A DNA stretch of 64,000 bases from Metabacillus flavus (GTDB lineage Bacteria > Bacillota > Bacilli > Bacillales > Bacillaceae). The first letter of the stretch is position 1. The number at the start of each line of letters is the position of its first letter. Positions 27,937-35,054 of this stretch are shown one piece after another. Location of the stretch: contig NZ_JAGVRK010000001.1 in the NCBI RefSeq assembly GCF_018283675.1, forward strand, positions 2,480,001-2,544,000, read 5' to 3'. Under the pieces are notes generated by a model. The model saw only the letters and a program-made list of their open reading frames with translations. It was not told the DNA's origin and ran no database searches. The position numbers and the translations under genes were made by a program.

Positions 27937-28618
27937 CCCTTACAGACAGCTTCAGCCGCTTATTTTTTATATGCGGTGCCGTTTTGCGGTTCATTTTAGA
28001 CACCGTCCCAAGGATAGGAATACCGGAAATCTTTTCAGCTTCTGCTTCAGAACGGATACTATCATCAAGAGAATCGAGCAGGAAGATCAGTCCTATACTT
28101 AGAACAATTCCAATGATTAGCCCCATCATCATTTTTTTTACCGGACTTTCTTTATAAGGCTCAACTTTCTCTGTTGCCTGTCTGATGATCTTCATATTAT
28201 TAAAATTCAAGAGTTTAGGAATTTCCTTCATATAATGCTTCATTGTGGAATTTGCAATTTTTGCAGCTATGAGTGGATTGGCATCTGTAACCGTGACCTC
28301 CACGATTTGAGATTCTCCAGCAGGGGTAACGATAATTTGGGAAGCAAGTGCTTCTGGAGAGCGATTCAGCTTAAGCTCTTCAGCAACTTTCTTCATAATA
28401 ACCGGCTCACGCATAACTTCGGTCAGAGTGTTAAAAAATTTTGACTCATCCCTAATCATAATCTTTGCTGATGCACTGTAAACTGGAGTTGTATAATAGG
28501 CACTGTATAGGCCGCCCGCTGCAGAAAATAGCAAGGCAAATGCAATTAGAATCCATACTCGTCGCTTAATTACATTAAATAAATTCTTTAAATCTATCTC
28601 TTTTTCCACTTGCGCCAT
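27911..28618 (-). CDS. epsA: EpsA-like chain-length regulator / kinase modulator (Wzz/CapA)
   Basis: A 235-residue protein with two membrane helices (about residues 20-40 and 172-192) flanking an extracellular Wzz domain, with the proline-containing VEPYKESPVKKMMMGLIIG before the second helix. The C-terminal tail activates the kinase. The start is uncertain: AGAAAGG abuts the ATG at 28618, while a GTG three codons later has better spacing. It is the first gene of the operon, 300 bases after yqzE. Confidence 0.87.
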   Translation of the reverse strand: MAQVEKEIDLKNLFNVIKRRVWILIAFALLFSAAGGLYSAYYTTPVYSASAKIMIRDESKFFNTLTEVMREPVIMKKVAEELKLNRSPEALASQIIVTPAGESQIVEVTVTDANPLIAAKIANSTMKHYMKEIPKLLNFNNMKIIRQATEKVEPYKESPVKKMMMGLIIGIVLSIGLIFLLDSLDDSIRSEAEAEKISGIPILGTVSKMNRKTAPHIKNKRLKLSVRGESVVSYK

Positions 28619-28620
28619 CC

Positions 28621-28635
28621 TTTCTCAAGAGAGAA
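28621..28635. promoter_or_regulatory. TTCTCT-type inverted repeat at the epsA ribosome site
   Basis: TTTCTCAAGAGAGAA, with both arms resembling the TTCTCT form of the SinR half-site, overlaps the epsA ribosome-binding region. It may be an operator or an RNA structure that hides the ribosome site. Confidence 0.35.
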
Positions 28636-28697
28636 TGTTTTGTTTTTAATAAAGAACGAAAAGGTTAAAAAAAAGAGCTCCTGATGTTTATACTATA

Positions 28698-28726
28698 AGT
28701 CTAGTTCTTTATACCGAACGTGTCAA
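28698..28726 (-). promoter_or_regulatory. eps promoter with SinR-like operator in its spacer
   Basis: Minus-strand TTGACA (28721-28726), a 17-base spacer, then TAGACT (28698-28703, 4 of 6). The spacer holds GTTCTTTATACCGAAC (28704-28719, plus strand), a two-mismatch palindrome of GTTCTTT. A repressor there would cover both promoter elements, as expected for SinR control of eps. A further AAAGAAC half-site is at 28651-28657. Confidence 0.65.
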
Positions 28727-28796
28727 CATTAGAATGGATATTTAGCGGAAAATTTACATAGAATTGACATAATTTTAGTGCCATTTACCATATATT

Positions 28797-28811
28797 GTTC
28801 TTCATAAAGAA
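28797..28811. promoter_or_regulatory. Upstream SinR-like palindrome of the eps promoter
   Basis: GTTCTTCATAAAGAA, one mismatch from the TTCTTTATAAAGAA word, about 75 bases upstream of the -35. Together with the sites at 28704 and 28651 it makes a multi-site operator over the 300-base gene-free region 28619-28920, which otherwise holds only the yqzE terminator. Confidence 0.55.
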
Positions 28812-28883
28812 ATTTACTACTTTTTACCTACAAAATCAACCCTAAAATAGTAAGTTTCAGCCATTTTTTCTAAGTAGAAAGAA

Positions 28884-28915
28884 AAAAAGAAAAAAGACCC
28901 GGTGAATACCAGGCC
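28884..28915 (-). terminator. Terminator after yqzE
   Basis: Minus-strand GGCCTGG-TATTCA-CCGGGTC stem (two G-U pairs) followed by TTTTTTCTTTTTTT. It closes the comG-aroK-yqzE block and isolates the eps promoter. Confidence 0.75.
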
Positions 28916-28920
28916 TTTCT

Positions 28921-29109
28921 TCATCGTCTTGCTCTTCTATTCTTCACCCAAAGCATTACCGAAATCGGCAGAACACCAAACCACCGGCTCCAAAATGGAG
29001 TTCGCGTTTCCTTCTTGAATTCCTTCTGCTGCTGTCTCTGTTCCTTTGGGGTATCCATGTATTTTACGACTTGCTGGGTTACGTATTTAACATAGTCATT
29101 GGAAGACAT
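28921..29109 (-). CDS. yqzE: YqzE family protein
   Basis: A 62-residue protein (SSNDYVKYVTQQVVKYMDTP, a Gln/Lys-rich middle, then WSRWFGVLPISVMLW and an Arg-rich tail), the conserved neighbour of comG in Bacillus. The ATG at 29109 has GGAGGA at proper distance; the ATG two codons earlier touches it. Function unknown; one hydrophobic segment near the C-terminus suggests membrane contact. Confidence 0.85.
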   Translation of the reverse strand: MSSNDYVKYVTQQVVKYMDTPKEQRQQQKEFKKETRTPFWSRWFGVLPISVMLWVKNRRARR

Positions 29110-29155
29110 GCTCATTCCTCCTGTCCTTACGTTCAGTATGGACAGAATTGGCGGT

Positions 29156-29647
29156 TTATAATCTGGAAATGATATCGTCCGCTATGTCTTCAGGGGTTTT
29201 GCCTGTTGTATTGATTGTTACAGATCCGTCCAGGTAGCAGGCCAGTCTGCTTTCGTATAATTTTTCAATTTGTTCTTTCGATTTTTCTTTTAACAGAGGG
29301 CGTGCTGTATCTTCTTTTAGCCGTTCATAAAGGACATCGAAATCACAGTGCAGGAAGAAGATTTGACCTTTTGTTTTTAGAACATGGCGGTTTTCTTCTT
29401 TAATCACGGCTCCGCCACCTGTTGTGACGATAGCTGGGGAATCGGAAAGGCTCTGGAGCATTTCTGTTTCGAAGTTACGAAACTTCTCTTCCCCATATTC
29501 GGCGAACATTTCTTTAACCTTCATCCGGTGTTTTTCCTCTAATAGCTGATCCGTATCGTAAACTGGAAGGTTTAATTTTTTTCCAAGCTCGATGCCCGCT
29601 GTCGTTTTTCCTGCTCCCATAAATCCGGTTAGTATGACTAATCCCAT
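29156..29647 (-). CDS. aroK: Shikimate kinase
   Basis: A 163-residue P-loop kinase: GFMGAGKTT (8-16), the shikimate-binding Asp in YDTDQLLE, FRNFETEML and TGGGAV (about 76-81). It phosphorylates shikimate at the 3-OH in chorismate synthesis. It lies between comGG and yqzE, an insertion relative to B. subtilis. Confidence 0.93.
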   Translation of the reverse strand: MGLVILTGFMGAGKTTAGIELGKKLNLPVYDTDQLLEEKHRMKVKEMFAEYGEEKFRNFETEMLQSLSDSPAIVTTGGGAVIKEENRHVLKTKGQIFFLHCDFDVLYERLKEDTARPLLKEKSKEQIEKLYESRLACYLDGSVTINTTGKTPEDIADDIISRL

Positions 29648-29703
29648 CTAAATCACTCCGTTAATTCGATGGTTTCTATCATACATCGAACCGCAGATTG
29701 CGT

Positions 29704-30084
29704 CTACCATTCATACCATTTTGATATCAATTGTTTAGGGATGCTGTATTCATAATAGGCATAATACTTGGTCTCTTTATTAAGAGTGATTTCCATGGAT
29801 ACACTTTTCGTCTCTGAAGATACAGATACAATCGTAAAGTGAATCGTTCCATATGGATCTTCAATGTTAAAATCTCCTGTTAAACCCTCCCTCACTTTTT
29901 TTGTGGATTGAGCCGCAGCCTTATATGTCAGGTGCTGCAGCAGGTAAAAATTTTTCGTGTCAGCATAATATTTTTTCTCTATTACGAGCAAATTTGTTAA
30001 ATGGATTGCTGTCATGAAAAACAGAAGCACCAGCATGACTGTAAAGGGATAGATAAAGCCGGTTTTTATATTATCCCGCTCCAT
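29704..30084 (-). CDS. comGG: Competence pseudopilus protein ComGG
   Basis: A 126-residue protein with an N-terminal hydrophobic helix (residues 10-33, GFIYPFTVMLVLLFFM) and a small extracellular domain, at the comGG position. Sequence is weakly conserved in this family, so position carries the call. It overlaps comGF by 14 bases. Confidence 0.8.
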   Translation of the reverse strand: MERDNIKTGFIYPFTVMLVLLFFMTAIHLTNLLVIEKKYYADTKNFYLLQHLTYKAAAQSTKKVREGLTGDFNIEDPYGTIHFTIVSVSSETKSVSMEITLNKETKYYAYYEYSIPKQLISKWYEW

Positions 30085-30541
30085 TGTTCACAGACCTGAT
30101 TGATAGAGTGCGGGCCTTTCCGCTCTTGCTGGTTACATGGAAAACAATTCTATTCTTAATGACCTGCATTTCCGCTTTTTCAACCTTCTGCAGAACAATC
30201 TCATTTCCAGTTTGATTTACCTGTCTTCTCAAATAGGTTCCGTACCTTTGATAGGTAACCTTCTGCTTTAAGCGATTGGTAAAAGAGAGCGTTTCGCCGT
30301 TAATTACAGGCGACTCTGCCCCCTTCAATTCGATAGTTGCCTGTTCGCTGAAAAACTCCCATTCCAAATTGCTGATATCCCGGTACCCTTCCATTGATGT
30401 GTAAAAAAACATAATTAGCGGAAAAAGCGAGGAAACGATTAAACTGAATATTCCAAGTGAAAGAAGCATATTCAGAAAAGAGAAGCCAGCTGAATCAGTG
30501 AATCTGAAAGCAAATCTCTCTTTTTTTACCGGTGGCGTCAT
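30071..30541 (-). CDS. comGF: Competence pseudopilus protein ComGF
   Basis: A product of about 156 residues from the ATG at 30541; the frame is open to 30604, but that would lie deep within comGE. AGFSFLNMLLSLGIFSLIVSSLFPLIMFF is the prepilin-like hydrophobic helix. It overlaps comGE by 47 bases even with the shorter start. Part of the DNA-uptake pseudopilus. Confidence 0.82.
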   Translation of the reverse strand: MTPPVKKERFAFRFTDSAGFSFLNMLLSLGIFSLIVSSLFPLIMFFYTSMEGYRDISNLEWEFFSEQATIELKGAESPVINGETLSFTNRLKQKVTYQRYGTYLRRQVNQTGNEIVLQKVEKAEMQVIKNRIVFHVTSKSGKARTLSIRSVNNGAG

Positions 30542-30812
30542 TCCAATACATACAGGATTGTTCTGGATCGTTCTGAATTTTATACTGAACCCCTCCTTCT
30601 TCAAACATCACTATTTCCTCAAAAGCCTGTCCCATGATCCGATCTGCTGTATGATTTTGCAATTGTTTTATAGCCTGGATTTCCAGCGATGAGTTTTCAC
30701 GCTCTTGCATCATGGATACGATCCCCGGCAATAAAGTTAAAACAGCTAAACACCAAATGGAGAAGGCGGCGATGGATTCCAGGAGTGAAAAACCGTTATT
30801 GTTTGCTGACAA
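30495..30812 (-). CDS. comGE: Competence pseudopilus protein ComGE
   Basis: A 105-residue prepilin-like protein: NNGFSLLESIAAFSIWCLAVLTLLPGIV (residues 5-32), where GFSLLES is the prepilin peptidase region. It begins within the end of comGD. Confidence 0.82.
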   Translation of the reverse strand: MSANNNGFSLLESIAAFSIWCLAVLTLLPGIVSMMQERENSSLEIQAIKQLQNHTADRIMGQAFEEIVMFEEGGVQYKIQNDPEQSCMYWNDATGKKREICFQIH

Positions 30813-31251
30813 CGAACCGCCCCTTTCCCAGATAGAATGTTATCTGATATGTTTGCTGTCTATAGACGATCCGCACTTTCCCGCTTGCAGAGATATTGCC
30901 GTTTGCAAGAAACGATACTTTTAAGCCTAATGTGTCTGTAATAAGTTTCATTCCTTCAGGAAGCCGTCTTTTTATCAAATCTGCCGAGACATCGGCCCTG
31001 CCCTCTCTAATTCTATAGCCTGTTTCATTTTCATCGAACAGGAGTGTACAGGGAACCCGGATCATTACAGCGTGCTGCTGTGCATAAAGGATGTCCTTTT
31101 GAAGCTGATCGAAAAATTGTTCCACAATCAATTCTTCCTGAATAGGTTTGAAGGAAACAATAGCTGTTAATGAAAGCACAGAAAAGATAGAAAGAACGAT
31201 GAGGGTTTCGATTAAAGTAAAGCCATTCCTCCTACTTTTCCGGTTCAACAA
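30796..31251 (-). CDS. comGD: Competence pseudopilin ComGD
   Basis: A 151-residue type IV pilin-like protein. RRNGFTLIETLIVLSIFSVLSLTAIVSF has the G/FTLIE prepilin peptidase (ComC) site with Glu5 at residues 9-14. It overlaps comGC by 20 bases. Confidence 0.9.
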   Translation of the reverse strand: MLNRKSRRNGFTLIETLIVLSIFSVLSLTAIVSFKPIQEELIVEQFFDQLQKDILYAQQHAVMIRVPCTLLFDENETGYRIREGRADVSADLIKRRLPEGMKLITDTLGLKVSFLANGNISASGKVRIVYRQQTYQITFYLGKGRFVVSKQ

Positions 31252-31531
31252 TTGCTCCGTTCGAATCCAGAGTCACTTCTGTTCCATCGGGACACTTATT
31301 CGATTTAATGTAACCTTCTGATTGAAGCACAGCAATAGTCGGTACTGTCTCTTTATTCATTCTGTAAGCTTCGGCTTGGGCAGAAATCATATTGCGCAAA
31401 CCGGAACATCCTTTGTTTTGTATATTGCTGCTGTGATTCGCAATGTTAGGAATGGTAACCAGCAAAAGTATTGTAATGACAAGAAGAACAATCAGCATCT
31501 CAATGAGTGTGAACCCTTTTTGATTTTTCAT
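31232..31531 (-). CDS. comGC: Major competence pseudopilin ComGC
   Basis: A 99-residue protein starting MKNQKGFTLIEMLIVLLVI, the canonical cleavage site G/FTLIE. Two cysteines (GCSGL near residue 40 and NKCPDG near 79) correspond to the intramolecular disulfide of ComGC. It is the main subunit of the DNA-uptake pilus. Confidence 0.93.
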   Translation of the reverse strand: MKNQKGFTLIEMLIVLLVITILLLVTIPNIANHSSNIQNKGCSGLRNMISAQAEAYRMNKETVPTIAVLQSEGYIKSNKCPDGTEVTLDSNGAIVEPEK

Positions 31532-31542
31532 ATCATTTCCTC

Positions 31543-32567
31543 CTAAATTTGATCAATCATTTGATACATGGGGAGAATCATGGACAAGTAAACAAGAAGA
31601 ACAATAAGTCCGACTGCACTGAAAACAGCTGGCTGGATAACGGATGCTGCCGATGATAGCTTGGATTCAAGTCTTGTAAGTGTGTACTGGCTGTATGTAT
31701 ACAGTTCTCTATGGAGCAATCCGTTTTTTTGTCCATATGCTACGATTTCCGGTAGCTGCTTGTCGTAATAGTGCTTGTCGAAAAGTCTTTCAAAATGCTC
31801 ACCGTCTCTTAACCGATTGATCATTTCTTTTGCTTCCTCACAAAAAAAAGGATGCAGCGTCTGCTCACTGAAAATCAGCAAGCTTTCGTAGTAAGATAAC
31901 CCCCCTTTAGAAGGGTGCTTAGCTGAAGACTTATATAATAACTGTTAAACAGCTTGAACCCTTCCCTTAGGATTGGAATTTTCATCAGCAGCCTCATTTG
32001 GGAGGATGGCTGGATCCGCCTAAAGTAAAGAAAATAATATCCGATGCATACGGCTGCAGCGGAAGGAACGATGACCGCAGCAGCTGATAGGATTTGAAAG
32101 CTTGCAAGTAAAGCTGAGTTTAAAGGGGAGGGTTTCATATCCATAGAATCGTAAACTGAAAGAAATTGCGGGGCGATCACATGCTGGACAATGTATAAAA
32201 CACCTATCATGATAAATATCAGCAAGACAGGATAGCGGAGCATTTTGCTGATTTTTTTGTATTGCTCCTGCTTCCGATAGAGCAGCTCAGCACTTTCATT
32301 TAAGGAAAAAGCTAAGTCGCCATGCTGTTCTGCAAAATACAAATAGGTGACAACATCCCGGTGAAATCTCAAATGCTGCATGATTTTGAAAAACGGTGTA
32401 CCGCGTTTCAGTTCTTCCAGACAATAAAGAAGATCTGTCCGCTTTTTCTTATCCGTTTGAAGCGATAAAAAACGGAGGGCTTCATCTAAGGAATAGCCTT
32501 TTTGAACAAGGCTATTTAAACGAGTGATGAATAGTGACTGGTCACTGCTCTTCCATTTAGTCTTCAT
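31543..32567 (-). pseudogene. comGB: ComGB type II secretion F-like membrane protein, frameshift in a G run
   Basis: The first frame runs to TLLKGGYLTTKAC then stops; the second begins inside and continues LLIFSEQTLHPFFCEE. The coding strand has six Gs at 31900-31905; a seventh restores LLKGGLSYYESLLIFSEQ, giving about 341 residues with the expected three membrane helices and the T2SSF domain repeats. The start at 32567 was chosen for its closeness to the comGA end (11-base overlap). ComGB is the platform protein of the pseudopilus, so a true break would abolish competence; a miscounted G run is equally possible. Confidence 0.85.
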
Positions 32568-33642
32568 TTGAGAAAATCCATCTGTGATAGGCGGCGTTGG
32601 ATAAAAACCCCAGCGCAATCCCCTTTTTAATCACATCTTTCAAGGTTGGGTACTCTTCCGTTTCTTCTTCCCCTCTTGTTTCCTTAAAAGCAGCAGCTAA
32701 ATTCTTTCCGTAAAGAAGCTCAAAAACTGCCGCTTTCCTTGCCTTTCTCATCTTTTTGCAAAAAGGTGAACATTTTCCCGGACAGAAAGGACACTTTATA
32801 TCCACAAGTCTTTGAGCAGACACGGCAATGAGTGTCTGCTCTATTTCGGCCTGAGGCACCCCAAATTCCAGCAATCGGTATAGTGCTCCTTTTGCATTTC
32901 GCGTATGCATCGTGCTTAGGACCAGATGTCCGGTTAACGATGCACGTATCGCTATTTTCGCTGTTTCTGAATCCCTGATTTCACCCACCATAATGATATC
33001 CGGATCATGCCTTAAAATAGCTCTTAAGCCTGCTGCATAGGTGATACCTGCCTTTTCGTTCACCTGCACCTGCATCATTTCCTGATTTCGAGCTTCTACC
33101 GGATCCTCCAGTGTAATAATGTTCCGGTTAAAATGCTTTTTTGCATGGTGAAGCAGCGAGTACAGGGTCGTAGTTTTACCTGAGCCGGTGGGGCCTGTAA
33201 AAATCATTAAACCGTGAGAATGATAAAAGAAGGATAGAAGCTTTTTAGTTGCAGAGGGAAATAGAGAGATCCGGGATGATAGAGGAATTTTCTCGCTGGA
33301 CAAGAGACGAATAACCATACTCTCTTCATAGATTGTAGGAAGAGTTGAAAGACGAATTGGGATCTCTAAATCTTTTAACATAATCGATAAAGCTCCGCTC
33401 TGTGGCTTTCTTCGCTCCCCAATGTCCATTGATGCTTCAAATTTCAAGTGGGATATGAGGCGCTGAGACACATCTCTTGGCAGCTGCTGCTGTTTGAGGA
33501 GATCATCATCAATCCTGTAAAGAACCTCTGTGTAATGTTCTTTCGGAACGATATGAATATCTGAAGCATGAAGCTCGACTGCCTGATTGACCACATTAGC
33601 ACATAATGCTTCAATTTCCTGCAATGGATTTGCCCCTTTCAT
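32557..33642 (-). CDS. comGA: Competence traffic ATPase ComGA
   Basis: A 361-residue GspE-type ATPase. SDIHIVP near residue 28, Walker A GPTGSGKTT at 150-158, the Asp box LEDPVE, Walker B IIMVGEIRDSETA and the zinc Cys cluster CPFCPGKCSPFC near 285-296. First gene of comG; it powers pseudopilus assembly. Confidence 0.93.
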   Translation of the reverse strand: MKGANPLQEIEALCANVVNQAVELHASDIHIVPKEHYTEVLYRIDDDLLKQQQLPRDVSQRLISHLKFEASMDIGERRKPQSGALSIMLKDLEIPIRLSTLPTIYEESMVIRLLSSEKIPLSSRISLFPSATKKLLSFFYHSHGLMIFTGPTGSGKTTTLYSLLHHAKKHFNRNIITLEDPVEARNQEMMQVQVNEKAGITYAAGLRAILRHDPDIIMVGEIRDSETAKIAIRASLTGHLVLSTMHTRNAKGALYRLLEFGVPQAEIEQTLIAVSAQRLVDIKCPFCPGKCSPFCKKMRKARKAAVFELLYGKNLAAAFKETRGEEETEEYPTLKDVIKKGIALGFLSNAAYHRWIFSNED

Positions 33643-33679
33643 CTATTTGATTTGAAGTATAGACTGAAATGGCTAATCC

Positions 33680-33708
33680 GTCATATTCATAATTTTGCTT
33701 TTTGACAA
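33680..33708 (-). promoter_or_regulatory. Probable comG promoter
   Basis: Minus-strand TTGTCA, 17 bases, TATGAC, about 38 bases upstream of the comGA start. The region upstream is rich in A4/T4 tracts as expected for ComK binding, but I cannot place a convincing pair of ComK boxes. Confidence 0.45.
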
Positions 33709-33737
33709 TTGAAAACCAGGAAAATATTAAAAATCAC

Positions 33738-33773
33738 CAATAAAAAAACCGTTTTTTATTTTAAAACGGTCAA
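33738..33773 (-). terminator. Terminator after the small gene beside comG
   Basis: Minus-strand ACCGTTTT paired with AAAACGGT and followed by TTTTTTATT. It separates the small unknown gene from comGA. Confidence 0.75.
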
Positions 33774-33785
33774 AAAGCAAAGAAT

Positions 33786-34004
33786 TCATTCGCTTACGTA
33801 ATAAATGTATGTCTTATTTTTACGGTTAAGTAAAGATGTTTTTTCATAGTAGATTCTATAACCGATTTGCAAAGATTCATGTCCAGTGTATTTAAGTTTA
33901 CTCTCCTTCGCAAATGAGCCACTTGAAACAAACACGGGGTTATCGTAGCTTGTTGTAATAGTCCGCATATTAACCGCTACCAGGTAAAATTTATATTCAG
34001 CCAT
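33786..34004 (-). CDS. Small protein of unknown function behind a SinR-like operator
   Basis: A 72-residue protein (MAEYKFYLVAVNMRT ... YIYYVSE) rich in Tyr, Ser and Lys, with alternating strand-like pattern and no signal peptide or membrane helix. The ATG at 34004 is preceded by GGAG; a GTG four codons earlier is less likely. It is a single-gene unit, bounded by terminators on both sides. A perfect TTCTTTATAAAGAA palindrome lies 21 bases upstream of the start. I do not recognise a family. Confidence 0.6.
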   Translation of the reverse strand: MAEYKFYLVAVNMRTITTSYDNPVFVSSGSFAKESKLKYTGHESLQIGYRIYYEKTSLLNRKNKTYIYYVSE

Positions 34005-34024
34005 TTTGTTAACCACTCCATTAA

Positions 34025-34039
34025 TTCTTTATAAAGAAC
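34025..34039. promoter_or_regulatory. SinR-like palindrome upstream of the small unknown gene
   Basis: TTCTTTATAAAGAAC, identical over 15 bases to the lasso operator at 5011-5025. Distance to the start codon is 21 bases, so it would overlap the transcription start or leader. No clear -35/-10 pair was found. Confidence 0.6.
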
Positions 34040-34124
34040 ACCTTAAGTCAGATATGCCACTTATTTTTTACAAAAACAAGGGAATTCCTCATATTTATCT
34101 TCTGAAAGTATTTTAAGGAACTTA

Positions 34125-34148
34125 AAAAATCACCCGCCCGGGTGATTT
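34125..34148 (-). terminator. Terminator after mgsR
   Basis: AAAATCACCCG paired with CGGGTGATTTT in a compact hairpin ending in a T run (minus strand TTTTTTAAG), directly after the mgsR stop. Confidence 0.7.
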
Positions 34149-34529
34149 TTAAGAGACTGACATATGAAGCTGACCATTTTTTGTTAACTTGCTTAAGGCT
34201 TGCGGATTATAGCCGACGACCAGTTTTTTTCCATCTGTCAGGATGGGCCGGCGGAGAAGCTTCGGTTCATCGGATAAAAGCTTCAGCAGCGATGACAGAT
34301 TCATATCTTCTATGTCCAGATTCAGTTCTTTGAAGGTTTGGCTTCTCGTGGCAAGAATTTCATCTATGCCGTCTGTCGTCAGCTGGAGAATTTTTTTAAG
34401 TTCATCTGCGTTAGGAGTCTCTCGGAACATATGCCTTTCCTCAAAATCGACCTCGTTTGCTTTCAGCCAGTGTTTAGTTTTTCTGCATGAAGTGCAGCTA
34501 GGATAAGTGAAAAAAGTTAAGTCGCTCAT
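34149..34529 (-). CDS. mgsR: Spx/ArsC-family stress regulator MgsR
   Basis: A 126-residue thioredoxin-fold protein of the Spx family with the redox switch CTSC at residues 12-15 (FFTYPSCTSCRKTKHWL) and PILTDGKKLVVGYN. The position next to yqgY identifies it as MgsR (YqgZ), which modulates the general stress response with RNA polymerase. It is divergent from yqgY. Confidence 0.88.
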   Translation of the reverse strand: MSDLTFFTYPSCTSCRKTKHWLKANEVDFEERHMFRETPNADELKKILQLTTDGIDEILATRSQTFKELNLDIEDMNLSSLLKLLSDEPKLLRRPILTDGKKLVVGYNPQALSKLTKNGQLHMSVS

Positions 34530-34599
34530 ATGATCGTTCCTCCTCCATAATTTTCAAAGGCTTTTATAGTCAAGTTCAGTTTATTTGTCTGTATTTGTA

Positions 34600-34627
34600 T
34601 TGTACATCATTTGTACATACTTTGTAC
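34600..34627. repeat. Three TTGTAC direct repeats with 11-base spacing
   Basis: TTGTAC at 34600, 34611 and 34622, each within a short palindromic TGTACA core, between the divergent mgsR and yqgY genes. One-helical-turn spacing suggests stacked regulator binding on one DNA face. The regulator is unknown. Confidence 0.55.
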
Positions 34628-34681
34628 AATAAAAAGCATTTTAATTATCACTCATTGCAAGGTCCCAAATGTAAACGCTTA

Positions 34682-34711
34682 TTTACAATGAAAGGAAATG
34701 TCCTTTATAAT
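34682..34711 (+). promoter_or_regulatory. yqgY promoter
   Basis: TTTACA (34682-34687), an 18-base spacer, TATAAT (34706-34711), about 40 bases before the yqgY start. A strong sigma-A-type match. Confidence 0.7.
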
Positions 34712-34751
34712 ATAAGTGGATGGACTAGAGGGGTAAGGGAGGAATTTGCAT

Positions 34752-34997
34752 ATGGATCGGATGTTTCGTGTGCTGGGATTCTGGACTGGGATCTTTGCGG
34801 TCATGTTTTACTTAGGGGAAATGGAAGAAACGTCTTTGTTATTCTTTGCTCAAACGGTATTTTTTGTATTTTTATCCTATCTTAAATTATCTGAACGAAT
34901 GTACATTTATATTTTTGGAGCCTATTTAACCGTATTCTTTGTCGGATTCACGTATTGGACTACTTTTATGATGGTTCCTGGTCAAGGAGGCCATTAA
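34752..34997 (+). CDS. yqgY: DUF2626 membrane protein YqgY
   Basis: An 81-residue protein with three hydrophobic segments (about residues 7-24, 27-44 and 51-72): MDRMFRVLGFWTGIFAVMF and SERMYIYIFGAYLTVFFVGF. It matches Bacillus YqgY. The ATG at 34752 has AAGGGAGG 9 bases before it. Function unknown. Confidence 0.88.
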   Translation: MDRMFRVLGFWTGIFAVMFYLGEMEETSLLFFAQTVFFVFLSYLKLSERMYIYIFGAYLTVFFVGFTYWTTFMMVPGQGGH

Positions 34998-35022
34998 CTT
35001 CGTTCTTAATTTTTTCAATATT

Positions 35023-35054
35023 AAAAAAGAGGCTGATTTTCAGCCTCTTTTTTT
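35023..35054. terminator. Bidirectional terminator between yqgY and the COG1565 gene
   Basis: AAAGAGGCTGA and TCAGCCTCTTT around TTT, flanked by A and T runs, so it can serve both converging genes. It overlaps the end of the methyltransferase gene. Confidence 0.85.
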
